64,000 bases of DNA from Nonomuraea typhae (GCF_009760925.1 NZ_VRLV01000001.1:620001-684000); one strand, 5' to 3'. Counted from the stretch's first letter, positions 7,874 through 17,574 are shown. Notes: generated by a model not told the origin, from the letters alone. A program made the numbers and translations.

Positions 7874-10800
7874 CTAGATGTCGGCCTCCAGCGGGATCTG
7901 CCGGACCCCGGGCAGGTGCACGTCCAGCTCCCCGAGCTCGAAGCGCGACATCCCCACCACGTGCCAGAACTGCCCCCCGACCGCCCCTTCCATCTTGTAC
8001 CGCCCGTCCGGCGCCAGCGCCGCCCACCCCTCGGGCAGCGCGAGCAGGGTCGCCTTCCGCGCGGCTCCGGCCCACAGGATGACCACGCCGTCGTCCCCGG
8101 CGCTGGCCAGCAGATCCTCGGCAGGGCTGAAGGAGACCGACCAGACCCGGCGGGCGTGGCCGGACAGGGTGCGCAGGAGACTCCCGGAGGCCGTCTCCCA
8201 CACGCGTACCGCGGGGTCGTCGCCCCCGGTGGCCAGCAGCGCGCCGTCGCTGGAGAACGCGACGCTCCACAGCCGCCCCGACGTCGTGAACGTGTGCTGC
8301 AGGCGCGGTTGCCACGGCTTGCCGGGGCGCAGCTCCCACAGCATGGCCCTGCCGTCGTTGCCGCCGCTGGCCAGCAGGCGGCCGCTGGGGGAGAAGACGA
8401 CGGAGTAGACGCGGTCGGCGTGGCCTTCGAGGGTGGCCACGCGGCCGCCGGACTCGACGTGCCAGATGCGCACGAGCCGGTCGTCGCAGCCGGTGGCGAC
8501 ATAGCGGCCGTCGGGGCTGAAGGCGATGGAGCGTACCCGGCCGCGGTGGTCGGCGAGGTTGCTGAGCAGGCGGGCGGTCGGGCGGTACCAGACGCGGACG
8601 CTGTCGTCGTCGTTGGCCGTCGCCAGCAGCGTGCCGTCGGGGCTGAACGCCTCGGCCCACACGTGGTCGGTCTCGGCGTTGAGCTCGCGCTCGTAGTCGC
8701 CGGTGGCGGCGTTCCAGAAGTGCACGCCGCCGTCGTTGCTGGAGGTGGCCAGCACGGGTCCCGAAGGGGAGAAGACGGCGGAGATGAGCCGGTCGGCGGT
8801 GCCGGTGAACTCGCGCAGCCGCCGCCCGGTGCGAGGCTCCCAGATGCGCACGACGCCGTCGTTGCCGCTGGTGGCGAGCATGGAGCCGTCGGCGCTGAAG
8901 CGGGCGGAGGAGATGCGCCGGCCGTGGCCGCGCAGCACGCGGGTGCAGCGGCCGGTGGCCGGCTCCCACAGCCGCACGGTGCCGTCGTTGCTGCTGGTGG
9001 CCAGTTGCTCGCCGTCGGGGCGGAAGGCGAAGGGCCACACGGAGCTGCGGTGCTCGCTGAGTTCGATCCGGCGCCGGCCGCCGATCTCCTGGAGGCGGAC
9101 GGCGCCGTTGGCGTCGCCGGTGGCCAGGATCCGCCCGTCGGGGGAGAAGGCCACCTGGTAGACGGCGGCGGCGTGAGTGGTGTGGATGCCGTGGGCCCGG
9201 CCGGTGCGCGGGTCCCACAGGCGCACGACGCCCGCGGTGTCGCCGGTGGCCAGCCACGCGCCGTCGGGGGAGAAGGCGACGGAGTACACGCTGGCGGCGT
9301 GCCCGGTCAGCGTGTGCTCCAGCTCCCAGGCGGCGGTGTTCCAGACGCGCACGTCGCCGGCCTCGTCGCCGGTGGCCAGCAGGGGGCCGCCGGGCACCGC
9401 GCGGTAGACGGAGCCGCGGTGGCCCTCGAGCGTGGTGTGCAGGCGGCCGGTGGAAAGATCCCAGACCCGCACGACTCCGGCGGCGTCGCCCGTGACGAGC
9501 ATGCCGCCGGTGAACGCCGCCGAGTAGATGGGCGCCCGGTGCCCGCTCATGGTGTGGACGAGCCGCCCGGAGCCGCCGGTCTCCCACACGCGGATGACGC
9601 CCTCGGCGTCGCCTCCGGCGACCAGGGAGGCGTCGGGGGCCAGCCGTACCGGCCAGACGCCGTCGGGGTGGACGGTGAAGCGGTGGCGCAGCTCGCCGGT
9701 GAGGCCGTCCCACAGCAGCAGCCGGCCGTCGCTCGCGCCGGTGGCCAGCAGGTCGCCGGCGAAGGTGACGGCGTAGACGCGGCCGGTGTGCTCCTGCAGC
9801 GTGCGCACCGGCTGGCCGTCCACGCACAGCAGCACGCCGCCGTCCTGGTTGCCGATGGCCAGGATGGTGCCGTCGGGGGCGTAGGCGACCGGTTCGGGCA
9901 GGCGGGTGGTCTGGAAGTGGAAGCCGTACGGCACGCCGATCCCGGCCGGGGCGAGCTGGACCTCGACCGGGTGGCCGGGCACGACGGCGGCGCCGCGCAG
10001 CTCCGACAGGGGCGGCAGCGTGCCGGTCACGTTGATCAGGGACGCGCGGTGCCAGCGGGCGCCCGGGGCGCTGATGTCGCTGAGGTCGGTGCGCGCCAGG
10101 CGGGCGCCGGACAGGTCCGCGCCGCCGAGGTCGGCGCCGGTCAGCCGGGCGCCGTCGAGCTTGGCCCCGGCCAGCTTGGCCTCGCGCAGCCGGGCCTGGG
10201 ACAGGTTCGTGCCGGCGAGGGTGGCGCCGGTCAGGTCGGCGCCGGTGAGGTCCACCCCGGTCAGGTCACGCCCGGAGAGGTCCTCGCCGCGCAGGTCGGC
10301 GCCGCGCAGGTCGGCCTGCGCGGGCGTGCGCAGCCTGGTGCTGATCTTGACGGCGTTCGCGGTCGCGACGTCGTCACCGGGCGGCTCGGCCAGCCAGGCG
10401 CGCAGCGCGGGGGAGTCGGCCAGGTCGCACAGGAACTCCACGGTCAGCGCCGACAGCGGCCGCCGCGACAGCGCCTCCCAGTGCCCGGCGGCGATGTGCC
10501 GGGCGATCAGCCACTCCATGACCGAGGCGTGGATGAACCCGAACATGCCCTCCTCGGTACGCACCATCAGGCTGCCGGTGCCCATGGCGTGCGCGGTCTC
10601 GGGCCCGGTGAGCTGCCCGTCGGCCAGGTCGGTGAGGGTCTCGGCGATCTCGGTCAGCTCGGCCAGCCCGAGGAACGCCTCCCCGGTGTCCCACAGCCGC
10701 AGCGCCAGCGCGGTGACCGCGCGCCACAGCTCCGCCACGCTGAGCGTGCCGGGCGAGCCGGGCACCCGGGTGCGCTGCTCCTCGAAGCGCAGCCACGAGC

Positions 10801-13423
10801 TGAGGATCTCCTCGTACAGCAGCGCCGGGCTGATCGTGTGCCGGGTGGTGGCCACCGCGCGCAGCCGGTCGGCGTCGAGGTCGGCGATGAAGCTGAGCAT
10901 GCGCGGGTTCTGCGCGAGGTCGAGCAGGTCCTTGATGCCCTCCATGACCGCCATGCGGGCCTCGGCCTCGTCGCCGTCGGAGAAGCGGTTGGACAGGTAG
11001 CCGCGGATCTGGTCGTGGGTGAAGTTCTCGACGGAGAAGACCCGGCGCTGCGGCAGCACCCCGACGCGCTCGCCGAGCGTGGTCAGCACCTGGCTCTGCG
11101 ACTTGAAGTGCTGGGTACGGCTGGCCACCACGATCTTCGCCTTGTCCACGGCCGCGGCCAGCAACGTGGTCAGGTGGTCGGCGGCCCGGTCGTAGGTCAG
11201 CCGGGTCACCAGCTCGTCGAAGCCGTCGAACAGCAGCACGATCCGGCCCTGCCCGAGCAGGTACCGGAACGCCTTGAGGTCGATGACCTCCTCGCGGTGG
11301 TTGGCCAGGTGCGCGGCGACGAGCGCGTCCACCGAGTGCGCCTTGTCCAGGGCGCGCAGCTCGATGAAGATCGGCGTCAGGTGGGGCAGCTCCAGGGGGA
11401 TGCGCCGGGCCAGCTCGCGCAGCGCGAACGTCTTGCCGTGGCCGAAGTCGCCGAGCAGCAGCAGGAACCGGCCGTGGTCGTCGCCGAGCAGCCGCATGAG
11501 CTCGTCGGTCAGCCCCTGCTTGACCTGGCCGGGCCGGTCGAGCTCCCGGTAGCGCTGCGGCACGTACAGGCCGGGCGGGTAGCGCCGGTCGCCGGCGAGC
11601 CGGGCGGTCTGCTCGGCCACGTATCCGGACAGGTCGAGCAGGCCCTGGAACTCGGTGAAGCTGCGCAGCCGCACGCCCCGCCGGGTGACGTGCTCGCGCA
11701 GGGAACGCTCCGGCGGCGGGCCCTGGTAGACGAGCTCGACGGGGAAACCGGTCGCGTGCGCCTGCCGGACGAACTTCTCGGCGTCCTCGGCGGCCGGGGT
11801 GCCGGCGTGCGCGCCCACCACGAGCATGCGCACGAAGCCGTCGTCGGGGTGGGTGACGATGAGGTGGTCGGGGAAACGGCGGATCCTGGCCCGCTCGTGC
11901 CGCGCCTCGCAGACTTCGGTGATGCGGTCGAGCAGCAGGTCGAGGGGGCTGGGCTCGGCCGCGACGGGTTCGGGCTCGGCGGCCGGCTCCGGTGACGGGA
12001 CGGGGTGCTCGCCGGCGAAGGTGGCCGCGGCGGCGCGCCACTCGCGTGCTTCGAGCTCGGGTACGGCGGGGCCGTCCGGCAGCCAGGTGCGCAGGCCGTC
12101 GCGGGTGACCTCCAGCACCCGGTGGCGTCCTGGGCGGGGTTCCGGGCCGTGCAGCAGCAGGTTGACGCGGTGGGCGAGCAGGCGGGTGAAGGTGGCGGCG
12201 TCGCTGAGCTCGTCCGGCGGGTGGCCGATGGCGCCCAGGCGCAGCCAGCCGCGTTCCTCGTAGGGGCGCAGCCGCTCGGCGAACCAGGCGGCCTGTCCTT
12301 CTCCCAGCAGCGCGTAGGCGTCGCGTTCCAGGTGGCTCATGGCCATGGTGGAGTTGAGGCCGGCGATGACGACCTTGAGGTCGGGGATCTCGAACAGCGA
12401 CCACGGCTGCCCGCCGTCGAAGACCCGGTCGTCCAGGCCCTGGAAGACCTCGGTGAACAGGCCGGCGAAGTGGCGCCACTTGGGCCAGTAGGGCGGCTGC
12501 GGGGCGATGTCGTCGGCCTCGCAGGTGAGGAAGTAGGCGCTGGCCGCGGCCTTGGTGACGTCGCGCGGGCCGGGCACGACGACGAGCCGGTGGGGTTCGA
12601 GGCCGATGAGGTGGCGCAGGTCGGTGAGGAAGCGGGTGGCCTGGCCGAACTGGCCCAGGCTGCCGGACTCGGTGAGGTTGCCGCTGACGACCATGAGGTC
12701 GGGCCGCGGCATGCCCCGGTCGTACATGCCGGTCAGGTCGGCCCAGATCCTGGCCTGCATGTCCTCGGGCGTGAACGGCTCGCCGGGCTCCGGCAGCGCG
12801 CGGCCGAAGCGGGGCCCGCCGACGTGCAGGACGGCGACCGACTCGCGCGAGCGCTCCGCGCGCGTGCGGGGCGGGAAGCCCGGCGGGGCGACGGGCGCGC
12901 GGCGGGCGCGGGAGCGCTCGGCGGGTTCTGGCAGCGTCGGGGCGGGCGCGGGTACGGCGGTGCCGTCGGGGAAGGCGGGCGCCCGGTCCGGCTTGGCCCG
13001 CCCGGCCATGGCCTCGCGCACCCGGTTCAGCAGCATGGCCCTGGCCTGGCCGGGGTCGGTGACGCCGAGCAGGTCCACCCAGGTGATCGTGGACAGCAGC
13101 CCTTCCAGCGGCACGTCCTCCAGCCGGATGGTGACGAGCTTGTTGGAGGGGTTGTCCGGGTCGGCGCGCAGCGCGGCCTGCCATTCGAGGCGGCCGTAGC
13201 GGGAGCCCAGGTAGTTCTTCGAGAGCACGGCCACGACGAGCTGCGCCTCGCTGACGCCGCGGTCCATGAAGTCGATGAAGTTGGTGCCGGGGACGAAGTC
13301 CCAGGCCTGGATCATCGTCCGGTACCCGGCGGCCTCGAGTTCCCAGGCGATCCAGGTGGCCCACGCCGTGTCGGCGGGGGAGTAGCTGACGAAGATGTCG
13401 GTGGGCCTTCCGTCGCGCGCCAT
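7874..13423 (-). CDS. TIR - MPE-like - NACHT - pentapeptide - WD40 STAND protein
   Basis: The product is 1849 aa. Order of parts: TIR domain (~1-150; DIFVSYSPAD, AWDFVPGTN, candidate catalytic Glu80 in YGRLEWQ); a linker; a calcineurin-like phosphoesterase fold (~190-430) with degenerate metal sites; an alpha/beta region (~490-600); NACHT NTPase (~650-960) with Walker A GDFGHGKT and Walker B VLLFDGFDE; about 18 pentapeptide repeats (~1030-1125, A-D-L-x-G); 14-15 WD40 blades (~1178-1790); and a short C-terminal domain. TIR domains of this kind can cleave NAD+; NACHT STAND proteins oligomerise after a sensor domain binds its ligand. Here WD40 would be the sensor and TIR the effector, suggesting an immune or cell-death role (inferred). 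The start is supported by GATACT 6 nt upstream. The frame is intact throughout. Confidence 0.9.
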   Translation of the reverse strand: MARDGRPTDIFVSYSPADTAWATWIAWELEAAGYRTMIQAWDFVPGTNFIDFMDRGVSEAQLVVAVLSKNYLGSRYGRLEWQAALRADPDNPSNKLVTIRLEDVPLEGLLSTITWVDLLGVTDPGQARAMLLNRVREAMAGRAKPDRAPAFPDGTAVPAPAPTLPEPAERSRARRAPVAPPGFPPRTRAERSRESVAVLHVGGPRFGRALPEPGEPFTPEDMQARIWADLTGMYDRGMPRPDLMVVSGNLTESGSLGQFGQATRFLTDLRHLIGLEPHRLVVVPGPRDVTKAAASAYFLTCEADDIAPQPPYWPKWRHFAGLFTEVFQGLDDRVFDGGQPWSLFEIPDLKVVIAGLNSTMAMSHLERDAYALLGEGQAAWFAERLRPYEERGWLRLGAIGHPPDELSDAATFTRLLAHRVNLLLHGPEPRPGRHRVLEVTRDGLRTWLPDGPAVPELEAREWRAAAATFAGEHPVPSPEPAAEPEPVAAEPSPLDLLLDRITEVCEARHERARIRRFPDHLIVTHPDDGFVRMLVVGAHAGTPAAEDAEKFVRQAHATGFPVELVYQGPPPERSLREHVTRRGVRLRSFTEFQGLLDLSGYVAEQTARLAGDRRYPPGLYVPQRYRELDRPGQVKQGLTDELMRLLGDDHGRFLLLLGDFGHGKTFALRELARRIPLELPHLTPIFIELRALDKAHSVDALVAAHLANHREEVIDLKAFRYLLGQGRIVLLFDGFDELVTRLTYDRAADHLTTLLAAAVDKAKIVVASRTQHFKSQSQVLTTLGERVGVLPQRRVFSVENFTHDQIRGYLSNRFSDGDEAEARMAVMEGIKDLLDLAQNPRMLSFIADLDADRLRAVATTRHTISPALLYEEILSSWLRFEEQRTRVPGSPGTLSVAELWRAVTALALRLWDTGEAFLGLAELTEIAETLTDLADGQLTGPETAHAMGTGSLMVRTEEGMFGFIHASVMEWLIARHIAAGHWEALSRRPLSALTVEFLCDLADSPALRAWLAEPPGDDVATANAVKISTRLRTPAQADLRGADLRGEDLSGRDLTGVDLTGADLTGATLAGTNLSQARLREAKLAGAKLDGARLTGADLGGADLSGARLARTDLSDISAPGARWHRASLINVTGTLPPLSELRGAAVVPGHPVEVQLAPAGIGVPYGFHFQTTRLPEPVAYAPDGTILAIGNQDGGVLLCVDGQPVRTLQEHTGRVYAVTFAGDLLATGASDGRLLLWDGLTGELRHRFTVHPDGVWPVRLAPDASLVAGGDAEGVIRVWETGGSGRLVHTMSGHRAPIYSAAFTGGMLVTGDAAGVVRVWDLSTGRLHTTLEGHRGSVYRAVPGGPLLATGDEAGDVRVWNTAAWELEHTLTGHAASVYSVAFSPDGAWLATGDTAGVVRLWDPRTGRAHGIHTTHAAAVYQVAFSPDGRILATGDANGAVRLQEIGGRRRIELSEHRSSVWPFAFRPDGEQLATSSNDGTVRLWEPATGRCTRVLRGHGRRISSARFSADGSMLATSGNDGVVRIWEPRTGRRLREFTGTADRLISAVFSPSGPVLATSSNDGGVHFWNAATGDYERELNAETDHVWAEAFSPDGTLLATANDDDSVRVWYRPTARLLSNLADHRGRVRSIAFSPDGRYVATGCDDRLVRIWHVESGGRVATLEGHADRVYSVVFSPSGRLLASGGNDGRAMLWELRPGKPWQPRLQHTFTTSGRLWSVAFSSDGALLATGGDDPAVRVWETASGSLLRTLSGHARRVWSVSFSPAEDLLASAGDDGVVILWAGAARKATLLALPEGWAALAPDGRYKMEGAVGGQFWHVVGMSRFELGELDVHLPGVRQIPLEADI

Positions 13424-13435
13424 CTGCCCAGTATC
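13424..13435 (-). promoter_or_regulatory. Leaderless-type promoter of the TIR-NACHT gene
   Basis: On the minus strand GATACT (13435-13430) ends 6 nt before ATG 13423, and no ribosome binding site is present. It lies in the 39-nt gap to the divergent permease gene. Confidence 0.45.
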
Positions 13436-13462
13436 CCAAGCGGGATCGGCGATTTGGAGGTC

Positions 13463-14653
13463 ATGTGCGATCATCGTCGGGTGTGGAGGCGACTGTCCGT
13501 GCTCGATGGGATCAGGGTCGGGCTGCTGGCGCTCGGGCTGGTCTTCGTGGCGACGGGATGGCTGCCGCTGAACGTGGCCACCGAGAAGCTGGACGACATC
13601 GCGCCCCTGCTGGTGTTCCTGGTCGCCGTGATCGTGCTGGCCGAGCTGACGAAGGAGGCGCAGGTCTTCGACGCGATCGCGGCCAGGATGGCGGTGCTGG
13701 GCCGCGGTAGCTATGTCGCACTCTTCTTCCTGAGTACGGCCTTCGCCTCATTTGTCACGATATTTCTGAATCTCGATACCACTGCGGTTTTGCTCACGCC
13801 GGTCATGCTGGCCCTCGCCCTGCGGACCGGCATCGCCGCCGTGCCCCTGGCCATGACCACCATCTGGCTGGCCAACACCGCCAGCCTCCTCCTGCCGGTC
13901 TCCAACCTGACGAACCTGCTGGCCATGAACACCCTGCAGATGTCCAACCGGGAGTTCGCCGGATACATGTGGGCTCCGCAGGTGGCCGCCATCGCGGTGA
14001 CCATGCTCTTCCTCTGGGTGTTCTTCTGGCGGCGCGGGCGGCGGCGCGAGGCCCGCTACACCCCGCCCGTCCTGGAGCCGATCGCCGACCGGGTGGTGTT
14101 CTGGGCGGCCGCGGGCGCCTGCGCGTGGTTCATCGTCGCCCTCCTGCTCGACCAGCACGTCGCCGTGGCGGCCACCTCCGCCGCGCTGATCGTCGTGGTG
14201 GCCTTCTTCGTGCGCGACCGCAAGCGGCTGACCTGGAGCCTGATCCCCTGGCAGCTGATCATCTTCGTCACCGGCCTGTTCCTGGTCGTGCCCGCGCTCA
14301 GCCTGCACGGCCTGGACGCGGTCATGAGCTGGATGATCGGCGACGGCGGCAACCCCTACCGCACCGCCGCCGTCGGCGCCGGGCTGTCCAACGTGATCAA
14401 CAACCTGCCCGCCTACCAGGCGCTGGAGGGGGTGGCCGAGCGCGGCGAGCTGCTGGCCGTGCTCGTCGGCACCAACGTGGGCCCGGTCATCACCCCGTGG
14501 GCCTCGCTGGCGACCCTGCTGTGGTTCGAGTCCTGCCGCCGCCACGAGGTGCGGGTGCCGATGAGCCGCTTCCTGATGACCGGCGCGGTCCTGGCCGCCA
14601 CCGCCCTGGTGGCCTCGGTGTGGGCGCTGTCGTGGGGCGGAGTATTCGTATGA
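13463..14653 (+). CDS. ArsB/NhaD-like (SLC13-type) ion permease
   Basis: The product is 396 aa with about 10-11 hydrophobic segments. FLNLDTTAVLLTPVMLAL (~residues 92-109) and LSNVINNLPAYQALE (~305) match the two conserved helical hairpin motifs of the arsenite/Na+/H+/dicarboxylate (IT) superfamily, closest in look to ArsB. It would move an anion or cation across the membrane; no ars genes flank it, so arsenite as substrate is uncertain. ATG 13463 has its ribosome binding site only 2 nt away. GTG 13499, with tggagg 9 nt upstream, is a good alternative start. It is divergent from the TIR-NACHT gene. Confidence 0.8.
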   Translation: MCDHRRVWRRLSVLDGIRVGLLALGLVFVATGWLPLNVATEKLDDIAPLLVFLVAVIVLAELTKEAQVFDAIAARMAVLGRGSYVALFFLSTAFASFVTIFLNLDTTAVLLTPVMLALALRTGIAAVPLAMTTIWLANTASLLLPVSNLTNLLAMNTLQMSNREFAGYMWAPQVAAIAVTMLFLWVFFWRRGRRREARYTPPVLEPIADRVVFWAAAGACAWFIVALLLDQHVAVAATSAALIVVVAFFVRDRKRLTWSLIPWQLIIFVTGLFLVVPALSLHGLDAVMSWMIGDGGNPYRTAAVGAGLSNVINNLPAYQALEGVAERGELLAVLVGTNVGPVITPWASLATLLWFESCRRHEVRVPMSRFLMTGAVLAATALVASVWALSWGGVFV

Positions 14654-14683
14654 TCGACATGTGCCGGTAATGGGATAGTTTCC

Positions 14684-14696
14684 TACCTTTGACAGG
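14684..14696 (+). promoter_or_regulatory. Leaderless-type promoter of the phospholipase C gene
   Basis: TACCTT (14684-14689) ends 7 nt before GTG 14697. No ribosome binding site precedes the start. Confidence 0.4.
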
Positions 14697-16769
14697 GTGT
14701 CCGTCATGTCCCTCGCACCTTCCAGGCGCGGCTTTCTCGCGCTCGGCGCCGGCATCGCCGCCGGCTCGCTCCTTCCCCCGTCCGTGCACCGGGCGCTGGC
14801 CACGCCCGTCCCGCAGGGCGGCCTGTCGGCGATCAAGCACGTGGTCTTCCTCATGCAGGAGAACCGCTCCTTCGACCACTATTTCGGCAGCATGCGCGGT
14901 GTGCGAGGCTTCGCCGACCGCAACGCCGTCACGCTGAAGAACGGCAAGCCCGTCTACGAGCAGCCCAACGGCGCCGGCCGGGTCCTGCCCTTCCCCGTGC
15001 GCGAGGCGGCCGACCTGGTCGGCAAGGACCTGCAGTGGATCAACGCGCTCGCCCACGGGTGGAGCGACGGCCAGCGCGCCGCCGCCAAGGGCTGGCACGA
15101 CGGCTGGATCCCGGCCAAGAGCCCCGCCACCATGACCTTCTACCGCCGGGCCGACATCCCCCTGCAGTACGAGCTGGCCGACACCTTCACCATCTGCGAC
15201 AACTACCACTGCTCCGTGCTCTCCTCGACCAGCCCGAACCGCAACTACCACGTCTCCGGCCACACCGGCTACGAGCCCGGCACCACCAAGCGCGCCATCG
15301 ACAACGCCGCCTACTCCGAGGACACCCACGCGGGCTACACCTGGGCCAACGCCGGCGAGATCCTCCAGGCCGCCGGGCGTAGCTGGAAGGTCTATCACGA
15401 GTGGGATAATTATCAGGATAACAATCTCGAATTCTTCCAGAGGTTCCGGCACATCGCCCGAAAAGCCCTTCAGGGCGACTTCAAGAGCATGGACTCCTTC
15501 TACGGCGCCGTCGCAAGCGCCTCCGAGGCCCGCCGTCAGCAGCTCCTGGCCCGCCTCGACGAGGGCGTCGCCAAGCTCGACCCGCAGGAGCGCGAGCTGT
15601 TCGAGCGCGGCCTGCGCCGCGTGCCCGGCAAGCAGCTCGCCGCCGCCTTCCGCGCCGACGTCGAGGCCGGCACCCTGCCCGAGGTCAGCTACATCGTCCC
15701 CTCGGCCGCCGACTCCGAGCACCCCAGCGCCTCCTCGCCCCTGCAGAGCGCCCGCATCACCTACGACATCCTCGACGCCATCGCCTCCCACCCCGAGACC
15801 TGGCAGTCCACGGCCCTGTTCATCACCTACGACGAGAACGACGGCTTCTTCGACCACGTCCCGCCGCCGCTGCCGCCGCTCGACCAGACCGCCGACTGGT
15901 ACGACGGCAAGCCCATCGGCCTCGGCATCCGCGTCCCCATGACGATCGTCTCCCCCTGGACCGCCGGCGGCCACGTCGCCTCGCAGATCTTCGACCACAG
16001 CTCCACCTGCCGCTTCCTGGAGACCTGGCTGGGCGTGCGCTTCCCCGACATCACCCCCTGGCGCCGCACGGTCGCCGGCGACCTCACCTCCGCCTTCGAC
16101 TTCTCCGGTACGGCCCAGCGGCCCGCCCCCGCCGTCCCGGCGCCCGTCCCGGCCTTCACCGGCCGGTGGAAGCCCGCGCCTCCGGCCAACCAGTCGATGC
16201 CGGAGCAGGAGCCGGGCGTCAAGCCGGCCCGGGCGCTGCCGTACCAGCCGAACGCCTGGGTGCGTGCGCTCGGCAAGGAGCTGGAGCTGACGCTCGCCAA
16301 CACCGGCGCGGAGAGCATGCACATGGCGCTCTATCCGTACAAAGGGGAGTTCGATCTGCCGCAGCACTACGACGTCCTCGGCGTCAGCACGCGGCGGGTG
16401 CCGGTCGGCGACGGCTACCACCTGGCGTTGACCGGGCCCAACGGCTTCCGCCGGGAGTTCGCCGGGACGCTGTCGGGGCCCGCGGGCGGGGTGGAGGCGC
16501 GGGCGGTGATCGACGTCGATCCGCGGAAGCTGCGCGTCGAGATCACCAACCTGGGCCGGGCCCGGGTGAAGCTGCGGGTGCGCGCGCTGGCCTACGGGGA
16601 CAAGGAGCAGGCGGTGCCGCTGCGGCCCGGTCAGTACCGGCAGGTGGTGTGGCCGCTGGAAGGCTCCCACGGCTGGTACGACCTGGAGATCACCTGCGAG
16701 GAGGACCCGGCGTTCCGCCGCCGCCTCATGGGCCACGTGGAGAACGGGCGGCCCAGCGTCACCGGCTGA
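14697..16769 (+). CDS. Tat-exported phosphocholine-type phospholipase C
   Basis: The product is 690 aa. The N-terminus is a Tat signal (SRRGFLALGAGIAAGSLL, ending near a TPV). The phosphoesterase domain (~40-460) carries family landmarks: MQENRSFDHYFGSMRG, DNYHCSVLSSTSPNRNY, SGHTGYEPG, YDENDGFFDHVPPP and FDHSSTCRFLETWLG. Two C-terminal beta-sandwich repeats of the bacterial PLC C-terminal type follow (~510-690). It is the non-haemolytic/phosphocholine-specific PLC family, hydrolysing phosphatidylcholine or sphingomyelin outside the cell; related acid phosphatases share the fold. It stands alone; the convergent IMPase gene overlaps its end by 11 nt. A start at ATG 14706 is also possible. Confidence 0.9.
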   Translation: MSVMSLAPSRRGFLALGAGIAAGSLLPPSVHRALATPVPQGGLSAIKHVVFLMQENRSFDHYFGSMRGVRGFADRNAVTLKNGKPVYEQPNGAGRVLPFPVREAADLVGKDLQWINALAHGWSDGQRAAAKGWHDGWIPAKSPATMTFYRRADIPLQYELADTFTICDNYHCSVLSSTSPNRNYHVSGHTGYEPGTTKRAIDNAAYSEDTHAGYTWANAGEILQAAGRSWKVYHEWDNYQDNNLEFFQRFRHIARKALQGDFKSMDSFYGAVASASEARRQQLLARLDEGVAKLDPQERELFERGLRRVPGKQLAAAFRADVEAGTLPEVSYIVPSAADSEHPSASSPLQSARITYDILDAIASHPETWQSTALFITYDENDGFFDHVPPPLPPLDQTADWYDGKPIGLGIRVPMTIVSPWTAGGHVASQIFDHSSTCRFLETWLGVRFPDITPWRRTVAGDLTSAFDFSGTAQRPAPAVPAPVPAFTGRWKPAPPANQSMPEQEPGVKPARALPYQPNAWVRALGKELELTLANTGAESMHMALYPYKGEFDLPQHYDVLGVSTRRVPVGDGYHLALTGPNGFRREFAGTLSGPAGGVEARAVIDVDPRKLRVEITNLGRARVKLRVRALAYGDKEQAVPLRPGQYRQVVWPLEGSHGWYDLEITCEEDPAFRRRLMGHVENGRPSVTG

Positions 16770-17574
16770 GGCCCGAGCCGACCAGTTCCAGGAGGACGGG
16801 CAGGGTGGCGGGGTGGGCGGCGACGAAGCTGCGATCCTCGGCCGTGCCGGTGACGCTCTCGTCGAACGGCGAGCCGTCCAGCGCGCGGATCTCGATCCCG
16901 GCCTCCTGGGCGATCAGCGCGCCCGCCGGCAGGTCCACCGCCTCCGCCCGATAGCCCACCATGCCGTCGATGTCGCCACGGGCCAGCATGACCCACGACA
17001 ACAGGGGCGCCCAGAGCTGCAGCATCCGCCGGGACCTCAGCTCCAGCCTCGCCTTCAGGGACAGGACCGCGGCGTCGTCCCGGGTGACCGCGTACCCCTG
17101 GGTCCAGGCCAGCAGGGGCCCGTGGGGCATCGCGCGGGACGGCGGCGCCAGCCGTACCCCCGAGGAGGAGATCGCCCCGCGGCCGCGCAGGGCCGACCAG
17201 GTCTGGCGGGTGACCGGATCGTGCACGACCCCGAGCACGGGACGGCCGGAGCGGCACAACGCCAGCCCGATCACGTACGCGGGCAGGCCGATCGCCACGT
17301 TGTTGGTGCCGTCCAGCGGATCGACCAGCCACGTCCACTCCGCCTGCGCGGCGCCGAGCAGCCCGGACTCCTCGGCGATCACCGCGTGCTCCGGATAGGC
17401 GGTCAGGATGCGCTCGACCAGCACCTTCTCCGAGGCCAGGTCGAGGTCGGTCACCACGTCCCCGGCCGAGCCCTTGGCGTGCACGCCGAACCCGTCCGAC
17501 ACCCCGTCCAGCAGCAGCCGCCCGGCCGCACGCACGGCGTCCACGGCCAGTTCACGCGCCCGCTCCAGATCCAT
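16759..17574 (-). CDS. Inositol monophosphatase family protein
   Basis: The product is 271 aa. The Mg-binding motifs of the IMPase family are in place: GDVVTDLDLASE (~40-51), IAEESG (~73), and LVDPLDGTNNVAIGLP (~90-105). The C-terminal WDxAAG motif is present as VDLPAGALIAQEAG (~225), a conservative variation. It should dephosphorylate a sugar or inositol phosphate (inositol-1-phosphate, histidinol phosphate or similar). Its ATG overlaps the TGA of the cupin gene (TGATG), so translation is probably coupled in a three-gene minus-strand operon with the cupin and the membrane protein. Confidence 0.88.
   Translation of the reverse strand: MDLERARELAVDAVRAAGRLLLDGVSDGFGVHAKGSAGDVVTDLDLASEKVLVERILTAYPEHAVIAEESGLLGAAQAEWTWLVDPLDGTNNVAIGLPAYVIGLALCRSGRPVLGVVHDPVTRQTWSALRGRGAISSSGVRLAPPSRAMPHGPLLAWTQGYAVTRDDAAVLSLKARLELRSRRMLQLWAPLLSWVMLARGDIDGMVGYRAEAVDLPAGALIAQEAGIEIRALDGSPFDESVTGTAEDRSFVAAHPATLPVLLELVGSGLSR

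Noticed and set aside
7703..11995. A 1430-codon plus-strand open frame opposite the TIR-NACHT gene
   Set aside because: It is the mirror of a GC-rich coding frame: Gly/Ala/Val/Gln-rich, no domains, no ribosome binding site, while the minus strand encodes clear TIR, NACHT and WD40 motifs.
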